A DNA stretch of 64,000 bases from Betaproteobacteria bacterium (GTDB lineage: Bacteria; Pseudomonadota; Gammaproteobacteria; Burkholderiales; Rhodocyclaceae). Below the pieces are notes generated by a model. That model saw only the letters and a program-made list of their open reading frames with translations. It did not search any database and was not told the origin of the DNA. The position numbers and the translations under genes are program-made. Shown here in pieces: positions 46,572 through 54,829 of this stretch (position 1 is its first letter; each line of letters opens with the position of its first letter). The stretch covers positions 1 to 64,000 of the forward strand of contig JADJBM010000015.1 in the NCBI GenBank assembly GCA_016703785.1, in the 5' to 3' direction.

Positions 46572-47450
46572 ATGATCCAAGGTTCGATTGTCGCCATTGT
46601 CACCCCCATGCGGGATGATGGCAGTCTTGATTTCCCGCGGCTCAAGTCCCTCGTGGATTTTCATGCTGACGAAGGCACCGACGGCATCGTCATTGTCGGC
46701 ACGACGGGAGAGTCTCCCACGGTCGATGTCGACGAACACTGCGAGTTGATCCGCGCCGCCGTAGAGTATTCGGCTGGCCGCATGCCGGTCATTGCGGGCA
46801 CGGGCGGCAATTCGACGTCCGAAGCGATCGAACTGACGGCCTACGCCAGGCAGGTCGGCGCCGCGGCCTCGCTCAATGTGGTGCCCTATTACAACAAGCC
46901 GACCCAGGAAGGGCTTTATCGTCATTTCAAGGCGATCGCCGAGGCGGTGGACTTGCCGATGATTCTCTACAACGTGCCCGGTCGCACGGTGGCCGACATG
47001 AGCAACGACACCACGCTGCGATTGGCGCAGGTGCCGGGCATCGTCGGCATCAAGGATGCCACGGGCAACCTGGAGCGCGGTACGGATCTCATCAAGCGGG
47101 CGCCGAAGGGATTTGCACTCTACAGTGGCGACGATGCCAGCGCGCTGGCCTTCATCCTGCTGGGCGGACACGGCACGATCTCGGTGACCGCCAACGTGGC
47201 GCCGCGCCTGATGCATGAAATGTGTTTTGCCGCTTTGGCGGGCGACGTAGCCAAGGCGCGCGAGATCAATGCGCGCCTGCTTGGCCTGCACCGCCATCTT
47301 TTTGTCGAGGCCAATCCGATTCCCGTGAAATGGGCCGTTAGCCGGATGGGCCTGATGGACGGCGGCATCCGCCTCCCGTTGACCCCGCTGTCGCCCGAAT
47401 GCCACGAGCGCGTGTACCAGGCCATGCGTGAAGCGGGCGTAACCGTTTGA
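46572..47450 (+). CDS. dapA: 4-hydroxy-tetrahydrodipicolinate synthase
   Basis: DapA condenses pyruvate with aspartate semialdehyde in the lysine/diaminopimelate pathway. The 292-aa TIM-barrel enzyme has GTTGESPTVD, YYNKPTQEGLYRHF, the Tyr in LYNVPGRT and the Schiff-base Lys in GIKDATGNLER. A -10-like TAAAAT is at 46539-46544. The frame runs past the bamC region by a 4-base overlap only if the longer bamC start is used; lysC, the first enzyme of the same pathway, is 7.4 kb away. Confidence 0.97.
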   Translation: MIQGSIVAIVTPMRDDGSLDFPRLKSLVDFHADEGTDGIVIVGTTGESPTVDVDEHCELIRAAVEYSAGRMPVIAGTGGNSTSEAIELTAYARQVGAAASLNVVPYYNKPTQEGLYRHFKAIAEAVDLPMILYNVPGRTVADMSNDTTLRLAQVPGIVGIKDATGNLERGTDLIKRAPKGFALYSGDDASALAFILLGGHGTISVTANVAPRLMHEMCFAALAGDVAKAREINARLLGLHRHLFVEANPIPVKWAVSRMGLMDGGIRLPLTPLSPECHERVYQAMREAGVTV

Positions 47451-47533
47451 ATACGAAGTTTCCGAGTAGGCGTATGCCCGAGATAGCGCGGGTGTTATGC
47501 CGGATCCAAATCCGAATTGAAAGAGGGGCGGGC

Positions 47534-48667
47534 ATGATCCGCATGCGGTTCAGAAAATTCTTCCTGTTTGCCTTAGCCGTAATGCTGGCGGGCTGTTCCA
47601 GCATGTCGATCGAGTCGAAAAAAATCGACTACAAGTCGGCGGGGAAACTGCCGCCCCTGGAGATTCCGCCGGACCTGACCTCGCCCAACCGCGACGAGCG
47701 CTACGCCGTTCCGGACATATCCCCGCGCGGATCCGCCACGTTCTCAGCCTATAGTACCGAGCGCGCTGGAACCAAGGACACTGCCGCGCAGGAAGTGCTG
47801 CCGCAAGTGGACAAGATGCGAGTCGAGCGTGCCGGCAGCCAGCGCTGGCTGGTGGTGACGGGCTCGCCGGACAACATATGGCCGACGCTCAAGGATTTCT
47901 GGCAGGAGATCGGTTTCATCATCAACCTGGAATTGCCGGACGCCGGCATCATGGAAACCGACTGGGCCGAGAATCGGGCCAAGCTGCCGCAGGACATGAT
48001 TCGCGCCACGCTGGGCAAGCTCCTCGATCAGATTTATTCGACCCCGGAACGGGACAAGTTCCGCACCCGCCTGGAGAAGGGAGCGGAGGCTGGCACCACC
48101 GAGATCTATATCAGCCATCGCGGCATGTACGAGGTCTATGCCACCGAAGGCCAGGATCGCACGGTGTGGCAACCCCGTCCGGCTGATCCCGAACTCGAGG
48201 CGGAGATGCTGCGGCGACTGATGGTGCGCCTGGGAACGGAGGAGAACCGCTCAAAAGCATTGATGGCCGCCGAGCCGAGACAGGAAGAACGTGCCAAGCT
48301 GATTCGGCCTGCCGGGGGCGTCGGTTCGCTGAAATTGCAGGAAGCCTTCGATCGTTCCTGGCGTCGCGTGGGGCTGGCCTTGGACCGCGTCGGTTTCACG
48401 GTGGAGGATCGAGACCGTGCCAAGGGGCTTTACTTTGTCCGGTATGTCGATCCGGAGTCTGGAGACAACAAGAAATCGGATGGCGGCTTCCTCAGCAAGC
48501 TGAAATTCTGGGACAGCGGCAAGCCTGCGGCCAATCAGCAGTTCCGCATCCTCGTCCAGGGAGAGGGTAGCGAGAGCACTGTCAAGATATTGACCCGCGA
48601 AGGTGGCGTGGATAACTCCGAAACCGCAAAGAAGATTCTCAGCCTGCTCTACGACCAGCTGAAGTAA
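47534..48667 (+). CDS. bamC: Outer-membrane assembly lipoprotein BamC (NlpB)
   Basis: BamC is a lipoprotein of the BAM complex that inserts outer-membrane proteins. The 377-aa protein has a lipobox (LAGCSS), an unstructured N-terminal segment that in E. coli binds BamD (IDYKSAGKLPPLEIPPDLTSP), and two helix-grip domains (about residues 95-215 and 265-375). I start at the ATG 47534, which has GAGGGG seven bases upstream and gives a proper signal peptide; a start at 47447 overlapping dapA would add 29 residues before it. dapA-bamC is the conserved order. Confidence 0.92.
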   Translation: MIRMRFRKFFLFALAVMLAGCSSMSIESKKIDYKSAGKLPPLEIPPDLTSPNRDERYAVPDISPRGSATFSAYSTERAGTKDTAAQEVLPQVDKMRVERAGSQRWLVVTGSPDNIWPTLKDFWQEIGFIINLELPDAGIMETDWAENRAKLPQDMIRATLGKLLDQIYSTPERDKFRTRLEKGAEAGTTEIYISHRGMYEVYATEGQDRTVWQPRPADPELEAEMLRRLMVRLGTEENRSKALMAAEPRQEERAKLIRPAGGVGSLKLQEAFDRSWRRVGLALDRVGFTVEDRDRAKGLYFVRYVDPESGDNKKSDGGFLSKLKFWDSGKPAANQQFRILVQGEGSESTVKILTREGGVDNSETAKKILSLLYDQLK

Positions 48668-49434
48668 TGCGCTTTGCTTCGCTGGGTAGCGGCAGTCGTG
48701 GCAATGCACTGATTGTCGAGGCGGGCACAACCCGCCTCCTGCTCGATTGCGGATTCGGCCCACGCGAGACTGTCTCCAAACTGGGCCGACTTGGCCTGTC
48801 CCCGGATGACTTGTCCGGCATCCTCGTTACCCACGAACACAGCGATCATGTCGCCGGCGCCTTCAAGCTGGCGGCCCGCCATCGGCTGGCAGTCTGGATG
48901 ACGCACGGTACTTTCGCGGCATCGCCACGGGGGCGGGGCGAAATCCCCAGGGTCGAGTTCATTGATGGTCACCAGTCCTTGCAGGTCGGCGACCTGGAAA
49001 TCCATCCGTTTCCCGTCCCGCATGATGCGCGTGAGCCCGTCCAGTTCGTTTTCTCAGACGGCAGGCACAAGCTCGGCGTGGTGACCGACCTGGGCAGTTC
49101 GACGCCACATGTGGAGCGGATGCTGACGAAATGCAATGCACTTGTGCTCGAGTGCAACCACGACGAAGACATGCTTCAGCGGGGGAGCTATCCACCGCAT
49201 TTGAAACGGCGCATTGCCGGGCGTTTCGGCCATCTCGACAATGCCGCCTCGGCCACCTTGCTCGCTGCATTGGATAACCATGAGCTGCAGCATCTCATCG
49301 CGGCGCATTTGAGCCATCAGAACAATACGCCGGCATTGGCGCGTGCTGCCTTGGCAGGCGTGTTGGGTTGCGCCGAGACCTGGGTGGGTGTCGCAAGCCA
49401 GGAGGATGGATTTGACTGGCGCGCCTTGTTGTAG
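48667..49434 (+). CDS. Metallo-beta-lactamase-fold hydrolase, YycJ/WalJ-like
   Basis: This 255-aa protein is similar to the YycJ/VicX group: MRFASLGSGSRGNALIVE start, metal motif THEHSDHVAGAF, later His in PVPHDAREP and AHLSHQNN. Such proteins are thought to be exonuclease-like or DNA-repair-linked in some bacteria, but the function here is unproven. The ATG overlaps the bamC stop (TAATG), so it is translationally coupled to bamC. A bidirectional terminator follows. Confidence 0.88.
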   Translation: MRFASLGSGSRGNALIVEAGTTRLLLDCGFGPRETVSKLGRLGLSPDDLSGILVTHEHSDHVAGAFKLAARHRLAVWMTHGTFAASPRGRGEIPRVEFIDGHQSLQVGDLEIHPFPVPHDAREPVQFVFSDGRHKLGVVTDLGSSTPHVERMLTKCNALVLECNHDEDMLQRGSYPPHLKRRIAGRFGHLDNAASATLLAALDNHELQHLIAAHLSHQNNTPALARAALAGVLGCAETWVGVASQEDGFDWRALL

Positions 49435-49447
49435 CCGGGCGTGAGCG

Positions 49448-49480
49448 AAAAAAAGCCGGCCCGCAGGCCGGCTTTTTCGG
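49448..49480. terminator. Bidirectional terminator
   Basis: Stem AAAAAGCCGGCC/GGCCGGCTTTTT with loop CGCA, between the convergent hydrolase and small lipoprotein genes. Confidence 0.93.
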
Positions 49481-49492
49481 AAGCGATCCGAA

Positions 49493-49756
49493 TTACTTCT
49501 TCATTTCTTCCTTCTTGGCTTCCATGCCAGCAGGCTGGGCCGGAGCGGCAGCAGGAGCGCCTGCCATGCCACCCATGCCGGACATGCCGTCCATGCCTTT
49601 CTGGGCTTCCATGCCAGCGGGCTGGGCAGGAGCGGCGGCCGGTGCAGCGACGGGAGCCGGAGCAGCAGGGGCAGCGGCGGGTTTGGCTTCTTCTTTTTTG
49701 CCGCAGGCGGTCAGGGCCACGGCGACGAGAGCAGCAACGAGGAGAGAGTGTTTCAT
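49493..49756 (-). CDS. Small Ala/Pro/Met-rich lipoprotein with an internal repeat
   Basis: An 87-aa predicted lipoprotein. The start MKHSLLVAALVAVALTACGKK gives a signal peptide and lipobox (LTAC). The mature part is low-complexity Ala/Pro with two near-identical copies of APAAAPAQPAGMEA(Q/K)K separated by the Met/Gly-rich GMDGMSGMGGMAG. It ends KKEEMKK. Upstream in-frame ATG codons (to 49807) add no signal-peptide quality. I do not recognise a family; a periplasmic linker or metal-binding role for the methionines is speculation. Confidence 0.75.
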   Translation of the reverse strand: MKHSLLVAALVAVALTACGKKEEAKPAAAPAAPAPVAAPAAAPAQPAGMEAQKGMDGMSGMGGMAGAPAAAPAQPAGMEAKKEEMKK

Positions 49757-49929
49757 TTGATTTCCCTTATCGATAAAAGAAAATATTATGTTTGCAATCA
49801 ACAACAATCAACAATCAAAATTTTGAGTTTGACCAGAACGTATTCAGGCCAAGCGTGGATTCTATCAAAAACAGATAAAAAAACCATCCCGGCCACCGCC
49901 CACGGCGGGACGGATACCGGCCTGCCGCA

Positions 49930-50415
49930 CTATAAGCCCAGATGCGTTGCAGTGGCGCCCGGAACCGATTCCAGCCAGAGATCCTCGAAGCGCTTAAGCC
50001 AGCCATGGATTTCCAGCGGCTGATCCAGAAGCACCTTGCCGCGATAATGATCTGCATGAAAGCGGATTACCCCGCTGACCCCATCGGCCAGAAAGAAGCG
50101 ATCCGAAAGGCCTCGCAGCGATTCGGGTGTCTGGTGCACGGAAAAACTGTGACTATAGCGTTTGAGCAGCGCCATCAGGCGCGGTGAATAGCGGGTCAAA
50201 TGATCGAGATCATGCAGGATGACGCGCAATCGGTGGTCCTGGCCACCCGAGAGAAAACCCGCAAGCGCATTCGCCCGTGCCCGGCTGTCGAACTCGAGAT
50301 CCCCGATATTGGAATCGAAGATGCAAAGCTCTTTTTTCGCCGCCGAAAGCACCCGGTCTATCGCCAACTGGTACGCGGCGCGGCTATCGAACGTGTCCTG
50401 TTGGCTGTCCGTCAT
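49930..50415 (-). CDS. Conserved hypothetical, phospholipase-D-like fold suspected
   Basis: A 161-aa soluble protein with no signal peptide. The order is an N-terminal helix, strand LCIFDSNIGDLEF, strand LRVILHDLDHLTR, then DRFFLADGVSGVIRFHADHYRGKVLLDQP and a C-terminal helix rich in aromatic residues. The strand pattern and the DRFFLADG stretch resemble one half of a phospholipase-D domain, but the HxK catalytic motif is not seen. It is divergent from rlmD by 110 bases. Function unknown. Confidence 0.75.
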   Translation of the reverse strand: MTDSQQDTFDSRAAYQLAIDRVLSAAKKELCIFDSNIGDLEFDSRARANALAGFLSGGQDHRLRVILHDLDHLTRYSPRLMALLKRYSHSFSVHQTPESLRGLSDRFFLADGVSGVIRFHADHYRGKVLLDQPLEIHGWLKRFEDLWLESVPGATATHLGL

Positions 50416-50525
50416 GAGGACTCAACTCAGAATAACTTCCTGTCATCCTAGGACAAGCATGGGATCGTTGCAAATACTGTTCTCACGCATACAATTGCGC
50501 CTCCCGCTTCGGAGCCCGGCCGTAA

Positions 50526-51821
50526 ATGCCCGCAACCATCATCGAATCGCTTGACCACGAAGGGCGTGGTGTAGCCCGACACGAGGGGAAGACCATCTTT
50601 ATCGAGGGCGCCCTGCCACAGGAAGAGGTGGTCTTCTCCAGTTATCGCAGGCAGCCGAATTATGAACTGGCTACGGCAAGCCGGATCCTGACGTCGAGCG
50701 CCTTGCGCGTCGAGCCGCGTTGCCGGCACTTCGGCGTTTGCGGCGGCTGCAGCATGCAGCACCTCGATGCGTACGGGCAGGCGGCGGCCAAGCAGCGCGT
50801 GCTGGAGGATGCCTTCTGGCACATCGCCCGTATTCGCCCGATGGAAATCTATCCGGCCATCTACGGCACAGGCTGGGGATACCGTTCCCGTGCGCGACTT
50901 TCGGTTCGCCTTGTGCCGAAAAAGGGCGGGATCCTGGTGGGCTTTCACGAGAAACGCAGCAGCTATATAGCGGACATGGACACGTGCGAGGTGCTGCCGC
51001 CATCGGTTTCAGCGCTGCTCTCCCCGCTCCGCAAACTGATCGGCGCGTTGTCTCTGCCCAACCGACTGCCGCAAATCGAAGTGGCGATCGGCGATTCCCT
51101 GACGGTGCTGGTGCTGCGCATTCTGCAGCCATTGACCCCGGCTGATGAAACGTTATTGCGCGACTTTGCCGATAGGCATGGCATTCAGTTCTGGCTGCAG
51201 CCGGGCGGGCCGGAGTCCGCCCATCCCTTTCATCCGTGCGATGCGCCACCGCTCAGTTATGTGTTGCCCGATTTCGGCTTGCGGCTGCAGTTTCGCCCCA
51301 GTGAGTTCACCCAGGTCAATCACGGCATCAATCGCATGCTGCTGCGCCGGGCCATGAGCCTCTTGCAGCCTCAGCCTGGAGAGCGCATAGGCGACCTGTT
51401 CTGCGGGCTGGGCAACTTCACCTTGCCGATCGCCCGCAGCGGTGCCTTTGCCTTTGGCGTCGAGGGCAGTCAGGTCATGGTGCGTCGTGCAGGGGACAAT
51501 GCCGCCCAGAACGGGCTGGCCGACCTGACGTCGTTTTCCGTCGCCAACCTCTTCGAGGCGACGACGGAAATGCTGGCAGGTTGGGGCAGGCTCGACAAGT
51601 GGCTGGTCGATCCGCCGCGCGAGGGGGCAGTCGACCTGGTGAAAGCGATTGGCGAGGAGGGTCCTCGGCGTATCGTCTATGTCTCCTGCAATCCGGCCAC
51701 GCTGGCGCGAGACGCCGCCGTGCTGGCGCATGAAAAGGGATATCGGTTAAGCGGCGCCGGCATCGCAAACATGTTTCCCCAGACATCCCACGTTGAATCC
51801 ATTGCCTTGTTTGAAAGATAA
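50526..51821 (+). CDS. rlmD: 23S rRNA (uracil-C5)-methyltransferase RlmD
   Basis: RlmD (RumA) methylates U1939 of 23S rRNA. The 431-aa protein has an N-terminal TRAM domain (IESLDHEGRGVARHEGKTIFI), the Fe-S cysteines CRHFGVCGGC and a later Cys in MDTCEVLP, SAM motif DLFCGLGNFTLPIA, DPPREGA and the catalytic Cys in YVSCNPATLARD. Usual length. It ends with a strong terminator. Confidence 0.94.
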   Translation: MPATIIESLDHEGRGVARHEGKTIFIEGALPQEEVVFSSYRRQPNYELATASRILTSSALRVEPRCRHFGVCGGCSMQHLDAYGQAAAKQRVLEDAFWHIARIRPMEIYPAIYGTGWGYRSRARLSVRLVPKKGGILVGFHEKRSSYIADMDTCEVLPPSVSALLSPLRKLIGALSLPNRLPQIEVAIGDSLTVLVLRILQPLTPADETLLRDFADRHGIQFWLQPGGPESAHPFHPCDAPPLSYVLPDFGLRLQFRPSEFTQVNHGINRMLLRRAMSLLQPQPGERIGDLFCGLGNFTLPIARSGAFAFGVEGSQVMVRRAGDNAAQNGLADLTSFSVANLFEATTEMLAGWGRLDKWLVDPPREGAVDLVKAIGEEGPRRIVYVSCNPATLARDAAVLAHEKGYRLSGAGIANMFPQTSHVESIALFER

Positions 51822-51849
51822 AAAAAGCGGCTGCAAAGCCGCTTTTTTC
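51818..51849. terminator. Bidirectional terminator between rlmD and yccA
   Basis: Stem AAAAAAGCGGC/GCCGCTTTTTT with loop TGCAAA, overlapping the rlmD stop codon. Confidence 0.93.
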
Positions 51850-51868
51850 TCACTCCAGGACAGTGCGC

Positions 51869-52561
51869 TCAGTCGCGCTCGCCGGCGAATGCCATCAGCA
51901 AGTGAAGCAGATGCACGAACAGGTTGTAGATGTCCAGGTAGAGCGACAAGGTGGCGATGATGTAGTTGGTTTCGCCGCCCGTCACGATACGGCTGACGTC
52001 GTAGAGAATATAGGCCGAGAAGATCAGCACCGCGATGGCCGAGATGGTCAGGGACAGCGCAGGGATCTGCAGGAAAATGTTGGCCAACATCGCCACGATG
52101 AGCAGGATGACGCCGATGAAGAGGAACTTGCCCATGAAGCTGAAGTCCTTCTTCGTTACGGTGGCAATTCCCGCCAGGGTGAGGAAGATGATGCTGGTGC
52201 CGGCCGCAGCGGTCGCGATGAGCATGCCGCCGTTGCGGAAGCCCAGGCTGACCTGAAGAATCGGCCCCAGCATGATGCCCATGAGGAATGTGAATCCCAG
52301 CAACAGCACGACGCCCAGACCGCTATCCTTGGTCTTCTGGATGCCCCACATGAAGCCCCAGGCCACCGCCAGGAACAGGAGGAAGGAAATGAAGGGGCTG
52401 CCTGCCATGAAGGCGAAATTGAGCTGAACGCCGATCAATGCGCCTATCGCGGTGGGCAGCAAGGACAGGGCAAGCAGGAAGTAGGTGTTGCGCAGGACAC
52501 GGTTTTGCCGGAGTGCAAGCTCTTGGGTCGCTTGTCCGACGGCTTGAAGTGTGGGTTGCAT
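51869..52561 (-). CDS. yccA: Bax inhibitor-1 / YccA family membrane protein
   Basis: The 230-aa protein has seven predicted membrane helices and the C-terminal family end (SAYILYDVSRIVTGGETNYI ... LFVHLLHLL). In E. coli YccA is a substrate and modulator of the FtsH membrane protease. I start at the ATG 52559-52561 (MQPTLQAVGQ), the family start with AGGAATTC upstream on this strand; the longer frame adds 21 residues with no match. Divergent from the tRNA-Ser locus. Confidence 0.92.
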   Translation of the reverse strand: MQPTLQAVGQATQELALRQNRVLRNTYFLLALSLLPTAIGALIGVQLNFAFMAGSPFISFLLFLAVAWGFMWGIQKTKDSGLGVVLLLGFTFLMGIMLGPILQVSLGFRNGGMLIATAAAGTSIIFLTLAGIATVTKKDFSFMGKFLFIGVILLIVAMLANIFLQIPALSLTISAIAVLIFSAYILYDVSRIVTGGETNYIIATLSLYLDIYNLFVHLLHLLMAFAGERD

Positions 52562-52676
52562 TGAATTCCTCCGGTGAATGGGACTGACGGCTGTAAGACT
52601 ATCGAAGATGGGTGAAAGTTTCAATCATGGGCGCAGGTCCTGTTTGGGTGCCATGATAAAATTTCCGACTGTATTC

Positions 52677-52806
52677 GGAAGGTTGGCAGAGTGGTTTAAT
52701 GCACCGGTCTTGACAAGACGCCTGCGCAGCAGGCTTCTTGCGGCGTAGGCTAACCTTCAGGTTATGCCGGAGCCAAAACCGGCGTCCCAAGGCATCCAGG
52801 GCAATT
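52677..52806 (+). other. Partial, interrupted copy of tRNA-Ser (TGA) with a structured insert
   Basis: Bases 52677-52713 are identical over 37 bases to the first 37 bases of the intact tRNA-Ser at 52807. Right after the anticodon (CTTGA) comes a 62-base insert, 52714-52775, and then AAACCGGCGT, the matching 3' side of the anticodon stem. The T-arm and 3' acceptor strand are missing. The insert folds as hairpin CAAGA-C-GCCTGC/GCAGGC-T-TCTTG and a second one GGCTAACC/GGTTATGCC; its GCTAACCTTC can also pair with GAAGGTTGGC at the 5' end. It lies between a -10-like TAAAAT (52657-52662) and the working tRNA gene. Confidence 0.8.
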
Positions 52807-52896
52807 GGAAGGTTGGCAGAGTGGTTTAATGCACCGGTCTTGAAAACCGGCGTGTCCGCAAGGGCACCGTGAGTTCGAATCTCACACCTTCCGCCA
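52807..52896 (+). tRNA. tRNA-Ser (anticodon TGA)
   Basis: Acceptor strands GGAAGGT and ACCTTCC pair, followed by G and CCA. The anticodon stem CCGGT/ACCGG holds loop CTTGAAA with anticodon TGA. The long variable arm (TGTCCGCAAGGGCACC) is class II. It abuts the partial copy upstream and is two bases from the queD stop on the other strand. Confidence 0.97.
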
Positions 52897-52898
52897 GA

Positions 52899-53354
52899 CT
52901 ACTTCTTGATTTCCTCTTTTACGGCGTCAGCCCAGCAATTGGGCGTCTCGTAAAGCCGCACCCGTTCCAGACACAGGTGATTGCCGTAAGTGTCGCGGTA
53001 TACCCGGTCGAGCAAATCGAAGGCAACTGCGGCCAGGTTTTCGGCGGTGGGGACCACATCGAGCACCACCGTCTTGTGTCCTGGCTGGCTTTCCAGGAAA
53101 CTCTTCAGGTCGACATCGCCGCGCCAGACCAGGAATGCGTGGTCCCAGGCATCGACGAGGTTTTGCTTGGCCAGCGCCTTGACGTCGGAGAAATCCATCA
53201 CCATGCCGTTCAGGGGCGACCCCGGCTGGCGGATGATGTCGCCCTGCAGCGTGATCTCGATCGCATAGCGGTGGCCATGCAAGTGGCGGCACTGGCTTTG
53301 ATGATCCGGAATGCGGTGACCTGAATCGAACTCGAGGCGGCGGGTGATGCGCAT
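52899..53354 (-). CDS. queD: 6-carboxy-5,6,7,8-tetrahydropterin synthase
   Basis: QueD makes the second intermediate of queuosine (7-deazaguanine) biosynthesis from dihydroneopterin triphosphate. The 151-aa protein has the zinc histidines in FDSGHRI and CRHLHGHRY with the catalytic Cys before HLHGH, and the pterin-binding Glu in VRLYETPN. I start at the ATG 53352-53354 (MRITRRLEF). It is divergent from a radical SAM gene that is not QueE by sequence. Confidence 0.92.
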   Translation of the reverse strand: MRITRRLEFDSGHRIPDHQSQCRHLHGHRYAIEITLQGDIIRQPGSPLNGMVMDFSDVKALAKQNLVDAWDHAFLVWRGDVDLKSFLESQPGHKTVVLDVVPTAENLAAVAFDLLDRVYRDTYGNHLCLERVRLYETPNCWADAVKEEIKK

Positions 53355-53417
53355 GGTGCCTCTGGACAATGTCGAAATAGACGCGAATTATAGCATCCGG
53401 CCTTAGGACAACTGGAA

Positions 53418-54272
53418 ATGAGCGGAGCCGCAAAGCAGCTTGATGTCACCGACCACAGTCGCGACAGCGCCGGGCTGACCTATGTCTATCCGGTCGTATC
53501 GCGGCGGGCGGCCGGCGTGTCGATCGGCATCAACCTGAATCCCAACAACGCATGCAACTGGCGCTGCATTTATTGCCAGGTGCCTGAGCTCAAGCGCGGC
53601 TCTGCGCCGCGCATCGACCTGACGCGGCTGGAACGTGAACTGCGCGGTTTTCTCGACATGGCGCTGCATGGGGATTTCATGCGAACGAATGTGCCGGAAG
53701 GTGCGCGGCAGATCGTCGATGTCGCTTTCTCGGGCAACGGCGAACCGACCTCCGCGCGGGAGTTTTCCAGGGCGGTGGAACTGGTCGGCAGGGTGATGCA
53801 GGAAGCCGGACTGGGCAGTGCCGTGAAGATGCGGCTCATCACCAACGGCAGCCTGCTCGGGCGCGGCCAGGTGCAGGAGGGCTTGCGCCGGCTGGGTTCG
53901 CTGGGCGGAGAGGTCTGGTTCAAGGTGGATGCGGGCACGGCCGAGGGCTATCGCCGCATCAATAACGTCGTCATGTCGCCGGGTTTGGTCGTCCGCAATT
54001 TGCGCCGCTGTGCCGAGCTTTGTCCGACCTGGGTACAAACTTGCGTGTTCGCCCTCGACGGAATGGGCCCGTCGAAGGAAGAACTCACGGCATATTTCGA
54101 TGTGCTCGAACAGGCCGGGACAGAACGCCTGGCCGGTGTGCATCTCTATGGCTTGTCGCGCGCCTCCATGCAGCCGGAAGCAGACCGTCTTTCACCTTTG
54201 CCGGCAGCCGGCATGGAAGAGATTGCCGGGCGCTTGCGCGCGCTAGGGCTGACGGTTCGCGTCAGCCCCTGA
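53418..54272 (+). CDS. Radical SAM protein of unknown substrate
   Basis: The 284-aa protein has the Fe-S motif CNWRCIYC (Cx3Cx2C) near residue 47 and the GNGEPTSA motif of the SAM site, then a partial TIM barrel. The early stretch VSIGINLNPNNACNWRCIYCQVPEL resembles a family of stand-alone radical SAM proteins found in proteobacteria. No auxiliary cysteine cluster is seen. Next to queD it might act in tRNA or pterin chemistry, but that is only context. Confidence 0.85.
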   Translation: MSGAAKQLDVTDHSRDSAGLTYVYPVVSRRAAGVSIGINLNPNNACNWRCIYCQVPELKRGSAPRIDLTRLERELRGFLDMALHGDFMRTNVPEGARQIVDVAFSGNGEPTSAREFSRAVELVGRVMQEAGLGSAVKMRLITNGSLLGRGQVQEGLRRLGSLGGEVWFKVDAGTAEGYRRINNVVMSPGLVVRNLRRCAELCPTWVQTCVFALDGMGPSKEELTAYFDVLEQAGTERLAGVHLYGLSRASMQPEADRLSPLPAAGMEEIAGRLRALGLTVRVSP

Positions 54273-54280
54273 GTCCGTCT

Positions 54281-54574
54281 TCAATGCCCTTTCTTGGGCT
54301 TGGCCTTGGCGTTTTTCTTCAGTGACTTGTACAACTCCGGGTCGCTGGATTTCAGGTACTCCACCACTTCCCAGTCGTCACGCTTGATCTTGCCGATGTC
54401 GATCTGCTCGACATGCACGAGGCGCAACAGTTGCTGAACCGGGCGGGGCATGTTGCGACCGCTTTCGTAACGCGAGCCGCCGCTCTGGGTAACACCCACC
54501 TTGGACCAGAATTGCTGTTGATTGAGCCCGAGTTTGCGCCGAATTTCGCGTGCGTCTATGGTTTCGGTTTTCAT
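54281..54574 (-). CDS. Small helix-turn-helix (XRE-like) regulator
   Basis: A 97-aa protein: MKTETIDAREIRRKLGLNQQQFWSKVGVTQSGGSRYESG covers the N terminus and helix-turn-helix, followed by PRPVQQLLRLVH and a Lys-rich tail (KKNAKAKPKKGH). It resembles DNA-binding antitoxin-like regulators, though no toxin partner is adjacent. Two direct repeats GTGTCGTC at 54579-54586 and 54591-54598, just before the start, could be its operator. The upstream DNA is markedly AT-rich compared with the rest of the window. Confidence 0.8.
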   Translation of the reverse strand: MKTETIDAREIRRKLGLNQQQFWSKVGVTQSGGSRYESGRNMPRPVQQLLRLVHVEQIDIGKIKRDDWEVVEYLKSSDPELYKSLKKNAKAKPKKGH

Positions 54575-54829
54575 GATTGTGTCGTCCTTAGTGTCGTCTT
54601 TGGAAACTTAACTTCAAATACACATAAATATTTGCCAAGCCAAGAAAACTATATCCTTAGTTATAGCGATCCAAGTATAGGCAATATCCTATCTACATAC
54701 AAGCCTGACATATCCATCAGGCTTCAAATGGTTATTCACGCGAGGCTTGCTGCTCCAGCTGACTACGCCGTGGCTGCAAAATCGGGTAAAATCCGCCACT
54801 TTTCAACAGACTAGAAGAAACTGCAGGAC
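54575..54829. other. AT-rich divergent spacer upstream of lysC
   Basis: This 255-base spacer is far more AT-rich than the surroundings. It has the direct repeats near 54579, an inverted repeat AAGCCTGA/TCAGGCTT at 54701-54724 (eight-base loop) and a -10-like TAAAAT at 54787-54792 that could serve lysC. No lysine riboswitch fold could be recognised by eye. Confidence 0.55.

Noticed and set aside
51863..52564. Plus-strand open frame over yccA
   Set aside because: Hydrophilic antisense frame; the minus-strand frame has the seven helices of the YccA family.
52714..52775. A self-splicing group I intron in the upstream tRNA-Ser copy
   Set aside because: At 62 bases it is too short, the 5' exon does not end in T and the insert does not end in G, and the 3' half of the tRNA is missing. 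At most a decayed remnant.
54701..54724. Inverted repeat AAGCCTGA/TCAGGCTT as terminator or lysine riboswitch part
   Set aside because: Short stem, no T-run, and no recognisable riboswitch core around it.
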